Assembly (NCBI GenBank): GCA_910577165.1
Contig: CAJTLX010000059.1
Span: forward strand, 1-8,703
Length of the DNA: 8,703 bases
Reading direction: 5' to 3'
From: an uncultured Lachnospiraceae bacterium
GTDB lineage: Bacteria > Bacillota > Clostridia > Lachnospirales > Lachnospiraceae
The translations under genes were made by a program, and so were the position numbers. A model generated the notes under the pieces. That model ran no database searches, was not told where the DNA came from, and worked only from the letters and a program-made list of their open reading frames with translations. Positions 1-5,141 of the stretch are shown piece after piece (the first letter of the stretch is position 1; each line of letters opens with the position of its first letter).

Positions 1-313
1 TGCTATAACAATGAACATTGCTATGAACTTGCGCACATGTTCTATAATCTGTGCCCAGATAAGCCTCACATGCTGCGCATTTAAGTGTATGTGGTCCATA
101 CACTGCTGTAATCTTGCAAGTAACAACATAACCATTGGGTTCTTCAACCTTATGTTGTCCACTTTCGTATCCGTTTACAGCACCACAAGTTACAGAAACA
201 CCTGTAGCATAGCAATTAGCTGTCTCTGTGCAAGCGTTTATCCCCTGTGGTACTGTCGTTACAAGCATAGTAATAAAAATGCATAAAGCAAGCAATTTCT
301 TTGTCACCTTCAT
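1..313 (-). CDS. Small secreted cysteine-rich protein, C-terminus cut by window edge
   Basis: The reading frame opens with ATG at 313 and stays open for 104 codons to the window edge, so the C-terminus is missing. The start is well supported: AAAGGAGG lies at 321-328, seven bases upstream. Residues 1-27 form a classic Sec signal peptide: MKVTKK, then a hydrophobic stretch to about residue 20, with likely cleavage after GINA. The visible mature part holds eight cysteines (28, 34, 43, 66, 79, 82, 93, 102). They include a CAAC (CxxC) pair followed by Cys and His residues (C93, H97, H101, C102), which could form disulfides or bind a metal. I do not recognise the family, and no catalytic motif is apparent. 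It lies downstream of the lipoprotein gene on the same strand, but a 318-base gap suggests separate transcription. The gene model is fairly secure; the function is unknown. Confidence 0.75.
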   Translation of the reverse strand, partial: MKVTKKLLALCIFITMLVTTVPQGINACTETANCYATGVSVTCGAVNGYESGQHKVEEPNGYVVTCKITAVYGPHTLKCAACEAYLGTDYRTCAQVHSNVHCYS

Positions 314-390
314 AATTTCACCTCCTTTCATACTATTCTTTTTAGGTAATTACAAATCTAAAACTTATTATTTGCTTACAATATCTAACT

Positions 391-396
391 ATTATA
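391..396 (-). promoter_or_regulatory. Possible -10 box for the Cys-rich secreted protein gene
   Basis: A perfect TATAAT reads on the minus strand about 78 bases upstream of the ATG at 313. No good -35 hexamer sits 16-18 bases further upstream, and TATAAT matches are frequent in DNA this AT-rich, so this is tentative. Confidence 0.3.
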
Positions 397-584
397 CAAA
401 TATTCATATTTAGTTTTCGCAATTACCGCTATATATATGACATAAATATGCCAAATATATATCAATTATTTATTAAAATATTTTATGTAACTATATTTTA
501 TTGTAAACTGTTTTTTTCTAAAAGTCTTATCATATTTTGCTTTCCATTTATTATTTCTTGTTAAATTATAATCTGTATATTAAA

Positions 585-614
585 TTTTATTATTACTGAA
601 CAGAAATAATAAAA
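585..614 (-). terminator. All-A/T inverted repeat after the lipoprotein gene, weak terminator candidate
   Basis: A perfect 10-bp inverted repeat (TTTTATTATT / AATAATAAAA, 10-nt loop) begins 17 bases past the lipoprotein stop codon. It is flanked by A and T runs. The stem contains no G:C pairs, so it would be a weak terminator. Chance occurrence in AT-rich DNA is a real alternative. Confidence 0.3.
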
Positions 615-631
615 AAACATACAAAACGTTG

Positions 632-1600
632 TTATTTTAGTAGTGTATCATCTATAGTAAGATTCAATGCAATCATTTCTTCATATTCAATTCCGTTACC
701 ATATACAGAATAAACAATATACATAGAATCATTTACTATATAGTATGCTTCCAATTCATAGTCGTCAGTAATTTGTTCAAAATAATCTTGTAAAATAGTA
801 GTATATATATTATTTGAATAACAACAAAGATAATTATTCTTTATATAATAGATATTATCATTCCATGTATTTGCATTATATCCCATGTCAATCAATTTTT
901 TTGTTTGATCTTTTGCGTCATAACAATATAACATATTATCTTCAACCCCAGTATAAAATATTTTATCTTCTATCACAACAGAACCTTTTGTTCCTTCTAA
1001 TAATAAATATGAATTTTTACCTTCTTTACTGACGGTATACAAATTAACATTATCTTTTATACAAGTATAAAACAAATTATCACCACATACATCCAAGTAA
1101 AAATATTCTCCTTCTGGAAGAAGTTGTACGCGCTCTTTACCTTCTAAATCTATCTTTTCAATTGTATTACTTATAAAATAAATTGCATCTGAGGTCACAA
1201 CCATATCTTCTACAACATCTTTTACTAAAGTTTTAGATTCTCCACTAGAAATACAATATGCAAGGATGGAGTGGTCCCTTTCACTCTGATAATAAATGTA
1301 ATCTTCAATAATATTAATATTATAGCAAGGTTCTTCCAAAACTAATTCCTTTTCATTTGTACCTGGAATCATCTTATATAAATATCCATCTTCGTTCCAA
1401 TTACTAAAATATATACTTTTTTCATCTCCACATACTTTTCCTCCATTTGCATGATTTGCTGACGAGTTTCCAATAACCACAGTTGACGCATCAATTGGAT
1501 TTTCTTTAGATTCTTCTATAGCATCTTGTTTTGAACAGGATACCGTTATAAGTACACTTAGATATAAAAGCCTAACAAAAATTTTGTTATTTTTCTTCAT
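632..1600 (-). CDS. DUF5050-like beta-propeller lipoprotein
   Basis: This 322-residue protein has a lipoprotein signal: MKKNNK, a hydrophobic stretch (about 8-20) and a lipobox-like ITVSC with the lipidated Cys at 22. It should be anchored on the outer face of the cytoplasmic membrane. A short polar linker (23-52) precedes about seven repeats of roughly 40 residues. Each repeat has a beta-strand core of the type IYFSN, YIYYQ, AIYFIS, LFYTC, KIFYTG or IYYIKN, followed by a strand ending in LYK, LAY, LYT or LYC. This pattern, with the opening NGGKV.....IYFSN, matches the DUF5050 propeller-like lipoproteins common in Clostridia, whose ligand is unknown. The ATG at 1600 is preceded by AAGGAAGAG. 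No partner gene is nearby. Substrate binding or cell-surface sensing is plausible but unproven. Confidence 0.85.
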   Translation of the reverse strand: MKKNNKIFVRLLYLSVLITVSCSKQDAIEESKENPIDASTVVIGNSSANHANGGKVCGDEKSIYFSNWNEDGYLYKMIPGTNEKELVLEEPCYNINIIEDYIYYQSERDHSILAYCISSGESKTLVKDVVEDMVVTSDAIYFISNTIEKIDLEGKERVQLLPEGEYFYLDVCGDNLFYTCIKDNVNLYTVSKEGKNSYLLLEGTKGSVVIEDKIFYTGVEDNMLYCYDAKDQTKKLIDMGYNANTWNDNIYYIKNNYLCCYSNNIYTTILQDYFEQITDDYELEAYYIVNDSMYIVYSVYGNGIEYEEMIALNLTIDDTLLK

Positions 1601-1686
1601 AAATTATCTCTTCCTTTTTTAAATTTTAGTTAAACACTTGTTAAATTGCCAAATCCATTGATTTTGTTGGCTTTTTTAATTTTTTC

Positions 1687-1715
1687 TATATAAATTTTTC
1701 TCCGTTTATGGTAAA
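1687..1715 (-). promoter_or_regulatory. Candidate promoter of the lipoprotein gene
   Basis: On the minus strand, TTTACC (1715-1710) and TATATA (1692-1687) are separated by 17 bases, predicting a start site near 1680 and a leader of about 80 bases. The hexamers are imperfect. An extended -10-like TGGTAAAAT on the plus strand (1709-1717) overlaps it, so the region could also fire rightward. Confidence 0.4.
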
Positions 1716-2072
1716 ATAAAGCGATCAAACAAATATCCCACTTATAAACAGAGAAGAAAATTTATGTCTATTTATTTTCATCAATTCTCTTTAAAAGATT
1801 TTCTTCAGACTGCCAGAAATTTTTTATTGAGGACGCACCTTCTTTTTTCCGGTTCCTTGAAAAGCATTTTTTGTGTCAATTCAGAAATTATTTTGAATCA
1901 TGATTTGCTTTTTCTACTTATTTGAAGAGAAGTTATCCACAATCATAGATAAAAACATTTAACAATTAATACTTTAATTCTTTCTTTTAATTCCCAATGG
2001 AATAACAATTCTAAAAATTGTAAACTGATGTAATTTACTTTCCAGAAGAAAAAGGTTATATTTTTCGAAAAC

Positions 2073-2127
2073 ATTCCCTCCTCGCAGACATGAAACAAAT
2101 ATTTTTGCTTTCCTGCCAGGAGGGAGT
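2073..2127. repeat. GC-rich stem-loop in otherwise AT-rich intergenic DNA
   Basis: TCCCTCCT (2075-2082) pairs perfectly with AGGAGGGA (2118-2125). After one C/C mismatch, GCAG (2084-2087) pairs with CTGC (2113-2116). The loop is 25 bases. The stem contains a Shine-Dalgarno-like AGGAGG on both strands. There is no T-run after either arm, so it is not an obvious terminator. It could be an RNA structure or part of a mobile-element remnant. Confidence 0.4.
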
Positions 2128-2364
2128 GTATCAGATAAACAGTTTCAATATCTATATTCACTTTTCTTTCCGCTTTTCTTGTAATTTATAAGTAAGAAAC
2201 TGTTTGGACTGATCAAGAATGGTTTATATTCAATTGCTTCTACAAGATTTTTTCTTTGTCAAAAATTTTTTTGATTTTTTAATTTTTATAAAAATTATCC
2301 AAATCATTAGAGTTCTGTGTTCTCTGTAGCTTATAGTCTATGATAGAGTATTCTATGATTTTTT

Positions 2365-2465
2365 TCAAACAAAAAAGGGGTCTTATTTATATACTGTGAA
2401 ATCCAGTATTTAAGCGGGTTTACGTTTTACCACCGTAAAAAAATTTGGACCCCTTTTTTGTTTGA
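2365..2465. mobile_element. 101-bp palindromic element with nested hairpins (MITE- or REP-like)
   Basis: Perfect 18-bp terminal inverted repeats (TCAAACAAAAAAGGGGTC at 2365-2382, its complement at 2448-2465) enclose 65 bases. Inside are two further hairpins: ATACTG/CAGTAT (2391-2396, 2404-2409) and TTTACG/CGTAAA (2419-2424, 2434-2439). The whole can fold as a three-way junction. The G4TC/GAC4 plus A/T tracts could also work as a terminator in either direction, but the long structured loop and lack of an upstream gene to terminate favour a small non-autonomous repeat. No clear target-site duplication is visible. The right end overlaps the -35 box of the next gene. Confidence 0.5.
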
Positions 2466-2491
2466 CAAGGATTTTATCTTTAGTGTAAGAT
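2462..2491 (+). promoter_or_regulatory. Promoter of the small exported peptide gene
   Basis: A perfect -35 TTGACA (2462-2467) and a -10 TAAGAT (2486-2491) are 18 bases apart. The predicted start is near 2498, giving a leader of about 60 bases. The first four bases of the -35 box belong to the right arm of the palindromic element, and the -10 box overlaps the left arm of the dyad at 2488-2532. Confidence 0.65.
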
Positions 2492-2532
2492 GAATGTGAA
2501 AAACAAATTTGCGCTGTTTTTCATATTCATCT
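2488..2532. promoter_or_regulatory. 17-bp-arm dyad over the peptide promoter, candidate operator
   Basis: AGATGAATGTGAAAAAC (2488-2504) and GTTTTTCATATTCATCT (2516-2532) are complementary over 17 positions with a single G/T exception. They are separated by 11 bases. The left arm covers part of the -10 box and the predicted start site, and the right arm ends nine bases before the ribosome binding site. Only the inner part would be transcribed from the predicted start, so a DNA operator fits better than an RNA hairpin. A regulatory role is inferred. Confidence 0.5.
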
Positions 2533-2557
2533 GATATTGATAGGAGGGTAATCAAAA

Positions 2558-2746
2558 ATGAAAAAGGATTTATTTTTTTTACGTCTTGTGAAGCGTGGAG
2601 TTGCGATGTTGATTTTGACCACCACGCTTACTGTTACAGAAGCAAACTGCGCGGACAAAGCAAATGTTCCAGGGACGGAATGCTCCATTTGCTGCGACGA
2701 TGAAGATGATGAAATTTATTTTGGACCAACAATACCTAAACAATGA
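2558..2746 (+). CDS. Small exported Cys-containing peptide, candidate signalling peptide precursor
   Basis: The 62-codon gene has a strong site, AGGAGGG at 2543-2549, before ATG 2558. The product has a basic N-terminus (MKKDLFFLRLVKR), a hydrophobic core (about 14-26) and a likely cleavage region around TEANCA (28-32), so it should enter the Sec pathway. The remaining ~30 residues are acidic. They carry three clustered cysteines (42, 45, 46 in CSICC) and an acidic run, and end in FGPTIPKQ; another Cys is at 31. I do not recognise a named family. Length and layout fit exported peptide pheromones or RiPP-like precursors, but no maturation enzyme or exporter is in view. Its convergent neighbour is an HTH/TPR protein of the kind that senses peptides, which favours a signalling role (inference). 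A short secreted structural protein is the main alternative. Confidence 0.7.
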   Translation: MKKDLFFLRLVKRGVAMLILTTTLTVTEANCADKANVPGTECSICCDDEDDEIYFGPTIPKQ

Positions 2747-2778
2747 TTTTTGAATAAAGTTTTGGATTTATATTTTAG

Positions 2779-2828
2779 AAAGAACTGTTGCGAATATATA
2801 ATATGAAAATTAAACGCAACAGTTCTTT
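2779..2828. terminator. Shared terminator between convergent peptide and regulator genes
   Basis: A perfect 14-bp inverted repeat (AAAGAACTGTTGCG at 2779-2792, complement at 2815-2828) with a 22-base AT-rich loop lies in the gap between the two stop codons. On the plus strand the stem is followed by TTTTAGATTTTT-type sequence; on the minus strand the T-run is shorter. It most likely ends the peptide transcript and may also serve the regulator gene. Confidence 0.75.
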
Positions 2829-2835
2829 TAGATTT

Positions 2836-4743
2836 TTACATTAAATCAAGTAAAATATTATTATCCTCGCAGTAATGTCTTTCCAGATAATCTTCGATAA
2901 ATTCCGTACTAACAAAATTCAGATGATATAATTTACTGGTTGCATAGGCACGACGTATCCAGCGAAAATCACTATCATTTTTCTTGTTTATTGGCAGATT
3001 TTCAAATTTTCTTTTTGCATCTTCCAATTGAAAATGCTGCATAAAAAGATTTTCTAAACGCCAATCATCTTGTAAGAAGTGAATCTGTTTTAACGCATTT
3101 TCTAATATATTTTCTGCCTCTGTAAAATTATTTTGCAGTTTTTCAAATCGGGCAAGACAGTAGGCAATTGATAAGTAATATTCCGGAAAAAGATATGCTA
3201 ATGTTTCATTATTGTAAAACTTTTGATATTGCGCGGATAAGATATCATGGATACCTCTGCTGTCTTTACTGTCCATAGTCCAAGCAAGACTTCGTAAGGT
3301 ATTTCTTTCATATTCTGTCATAATACATTGTCCGCTGGCAGTATCAAGTTTTGGAAGCGTATTTTTTAGCATATCTAATAAGGCATCATAATATTTATCT
3401 TTTGAAATTTCCTTATTGTTGTAAAGAAGATCTATTTCCCAGTATTTGGAAAATTGTTGATTGATTAAATCTTCTTTATCCAGATTTTTTGTTATGTAAT
3501 TGTAAACTTCTTTTGCTTTTTCATGATATCCCCGATAATCATAATCTGCAATATTGGCACTTTCTTTATAAAGTGAATACGTTCTTGTACTTATCGAGGC
3601 ACAGTATTTCCATGTAGGAAGACCGAAATACTGAAAGAACTTATTTTTTGTTGCTGTCTGGGGCATACGTTTTCCGCTTTCAATATTTTGTAATGTACGA
3701 ACATCACAATCAATAAGTATAGCCATATCTTCGATGGGGATGCCCCGGGAGAGGCGACGCTCCTGAAAAATATGATTGACGGAAAAAATCGCTCGTTCCG
3801 GATAGTCAGGATAGATATTTTCTAAGTTTTCTGCTCCGTACTCGGTAAGTTCCTCTTTTAATACTTCAAAACACGCAATTTCCGAAGACAACGAAAAAGA
3901 CTTTGTATTGCTTGTGAAGATTTCTTTCGCTTCCTCTGTGGAAATTTTATTAAGTTTTTGTAATAATTGAATGCGCATTTCCTCCATCCGCAGAAAGAGT
4001 CCTTCAAAGCACTGCCGTTTGCGGAGAAGATCAATCCCTTGATTTAAGGCGTTCAGTGCAGCTTCCTCCTGGTTTAAGGCAAGCAAAAGCCCTGCCTGAT
4101 GGTAATACAAAGGTGGAAGAAGACGATAATTGTCTGCTAAGTCACGCAGTGAACCGTCAGATCCCGGCTTAGTCAGATAAGTAATCAGTGCTTGATACCA
4201 TCGAAGTGCTTCAGCAGAGTTCTTTTCTTCTAACAGAAATGCATAGCGTTCCAGCAAGAGCAGTTCCAGCATACTAAGTAAATAGGTATCAAATATTTTG
4301 GGCGAAATTTTTGCGACAAAGATGGTTTGTTTAATGCCTTTGCGCAGATTTTGTAATTGTTTTTGATGGGGCTTTTTTTCGCGCCGGTAAATTTCTGCAT
4401 ATTGAAGACAGAGAAATTGGGTATGCAGCGGATTTTTTCTCCCTTCTTGTTTTTCATAGCCCTCAATTGCCAATAGTGCTTCAGATAGCTTTCCATGGCG
4501 GATTAGGAACTGTATGTTAGCGCGCTTTATTGCCAGCGAATATTCGTCCTGCTCCAGGAAAACTTCAAATTTTTCCATGGATTTTCCGGCGCGTTGCCAG
4601 AGAGCGTCCCCTAAGAGTTTTTTTGGTTTTTTCTGCCCCGTCATATATTTTTTGAGCATGGCGGGGGAGCATAGACCTTGGGATAATATGGTAGTACTGA
4701 TATGATTTGTAGCATAAAGATCGTTTAGCAGTAGTCCCAGCAT
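2836..4743 (-). CDS. Double-module HTH/TPR regulator, RRNPP-like
   Basis: This 635-residue cytoplasmic protein has no signal peptide or membrane segment. The clearest domain is a central XRE-type helix-turn-helix (about 320-376): helix at 322-331, GIPIEDMAILI, recognition helix DVRTLQNIESG (347-357), then a helix ending YFGLP. The N-terminus (1-55) looks like a more degenerate HTH (TILSQGLCSPAMLKKYMTG). The regions after each (about 60-310 and 385-635) are helical with TPR-like pairs such as KLSEALLAIEGYEKQEG, EEAALNALNQGIDLLRKR and FTEAENILENALKQI. Each half is about the length of one Rgg/PlcR-type regulator, suggesting a tandem of two HTH-TPR modules. The likely role is transcriptional control through peptide or protein binding, and the facing peptide gene is the obvious candidate ligand (inference). 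GAGGA precedes the ATG. A strong promoter lies 26 bases upstream. Confidence 0.8.
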   Translation of the reverse strand: MLGLLLNDLYATNHISTTILSQGLCSPAMLKKYMTGQKKPKKLLGDALWQRAGKSMEKFEVFLEQDEYSLAIKRANIQFLIRHGKLSEALLAIEGYEKQEGRKNPLHTQFLCLQYAEIYRREKKPHQKQLQNLRKGIKQTIFVAKISPKIFDTYLLSMLELLLLERYAFLLEEKNSAEALRWYQALITYLTKPGSDGSLRDLADNYRLLPPLYYHQAGLLLALNQEEAALNALNQGIDLLRKRQCFEGLFLRMEEMRIQLLQKLNKISTEEAKEIFTSNTKSFSLSSEIACFEVLKEELTEYGAENLENIYPDYPERAIFSVNHIFQERRLSRGIPIEDMAILIDCDVRTLQNIESGKRMPQTATKNKFFQYFGLPTWKYCASISTRTYSLYKESANIADYDYRGYHEKAKEVYNYITKNLDKEDLINQQFSKYWEIDLLYNNKEISKDKYYDALLDMLKNTLPKLDTASGQCIMTEYERNTLRSLAWTMDSKDSRGIHDILSAQYQKFYNNETLAYLFPEYYLSIAYCLARFEKLQNNFTEAENILENALKQIHFLQDDWRLENLFMQHFQLEDAKRKFENLPINKKNDSDFRWIRRAYATSKLYHLNFVSTEFIEDYLERHYCEDNNILLDLM

Positions 4744-4775
4744 AGTTTTATCCTCTAAATATATTTTTTATGCAT

Positions 4776-4804
4776 AGTATAGCATATATAATAAATGTTG
4801 TCAA
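4776..4804 (-). promoter_or_regulatory. Strong promoter of the HTH/TPR regulator gene
   Basis: On the minus strand a perfect TTGACA (4804-4799) and TATACT (4781-4776) are 17 bases apart, and TGC directly before the -10 makes it an extended -10. The predicted start is near 4769, giving a leader of about 26 bases. Short 5-bp inverted arms (TATGC 4769-4773, GCATA 4782-4786) flank the -10 box and might be an operator. Confidence 0.75.
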
Positions 4805-5028
4805 ATAATGTCGAGTAGAAAATTTCTTTATTCGTGCTTTTTTAGGGTAGTGTGGAGGTAAAATCTTGTCTGTGATAATTGCTTGTGATAAGTGAATAAG
4901 GCAGAAATAAGTGGACAAATAGAATTTAGAAAATAGTATAAAATTATATCTTAATAATTATATTTATATAATTGTATTTAAATAATCGAATTTGAAGTAA
5001 ATTTATTATTTCTTATAAAAAACTGGTA

Positions 5029-5057
5029 TTGACAGTAGTTAGGGGCAATGATAAGAT
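5029..5057 (+). promoter_or_regulatory. Promoter of the AAA-ATPase_like/PD-(D/E)XK gene
   Basis: A perfect TTGACA (5029-5034) is followed after 17 bases by TAAGAT (5052-5057), with TGA just before the -10 giving an extended -10. The predicted start near 5064 leaves a leader of about 78 bases. The ribosome binding site GGGAGGAGG ends five bases before the ATG. Confidence 0.7.
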
Positions 5058-5141
5058 GATAGTAGGATTGAGATTCACTAAATGATGTTATATTAGCTTA
5101 CTGTTCAATGCAATTTGTAGAAATGATGGGAGGAGGTTTTT

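Larger units (their letters stand above)
314..631. other. AT-rich intergenic region between two minus-strand genes
   Basis: These 318 bases contain no convincing gene. They hold the ribosome binding site and a possible -10 box for the secreted protein on the left, and an all-A/T inverted repeat just past the lipoprotein stop codon on the right. The rest is extremely AT-rich sequence with no recognisable RNA or repeat. Confidence 0.6.
1601..2364. other. Long gene-poor stretch with possible decayed coding fragments
   Basis: No convincing gene lies here. Two short plus-strand frames look more protein-like than random AT-rich DNA. One is a 53-codon ORF at 1764-1925 (MSIYFHQFSLKD at its start, weak upstream GAGAAG). 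The other is an open frame without a start codon at 2029-2184, rich in Arg, Lys and Pro early (SRRKRLYFSK, FPPRRHE) and ending at TAA. A minus-strand 72-codon ORF (1943-2161) overlaps the second and is no better supported. They may be remnants of a lost insertion sequence or gene, but I recognise no transposase motif. A perfect DnaA box (TTATCCACA) lies at 1933-1941. Confidence 0.35.
4744..5141. other. Divergent AT-rich regulatory region
   Basis: This 398-base gap separates the regulator gene (leftward) from the AAA/nuclease gene (rightward). It holds a strong promoter for each. Between them is a direct repeat of TGTGATAA (4871-4878 and 4884-4891, start-to-start 13 bases). The remainder is AT-rich with no gene, RNA or terminator that I can support. 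Confidence 0.6.

Noticed and set aside
1648..1677. GCCAA/TTGGC hairpin followed by T-run as a plus-strand terminator
   Set aside because: The stem is only 5 bp before a bulge, and there is no rightward gene before it to terminate. It lies in the leader of the minus-strand lipoprotein gene.
1933..1941. DnaA box TTATCCACA as a replication origin signal
   Set aside because: There is a single box with no cluster and no dnaA, dnaN or plasmid rep gene. One match in 8.7 kb is not unlikely by chance.
1943..2161. Minus-strand 72-codon ORF as a gene
   Set aside because: It has no suitable ribosome binding site before its start and an unconvincing composition rich in Phe, Leu, Ile and Lys. It competes with an equally plausible open frame on the other strand.
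2337..2359. Direct repeat TCTATGAT as target-site duplication of the palindromic element
   Set aside because: Both copies lie on the left side of the element and none lies on the right, so it is not a flanking duplication.
2509..2703. 64-codon plus-strand ORF overlapping the peptide gene
   Set aside because: It is in another frame from the peptide gene, and the AGGAGGG site at 2543-2549 lies inside it and serves ATG 2558. The product has no signal-like or domain character.
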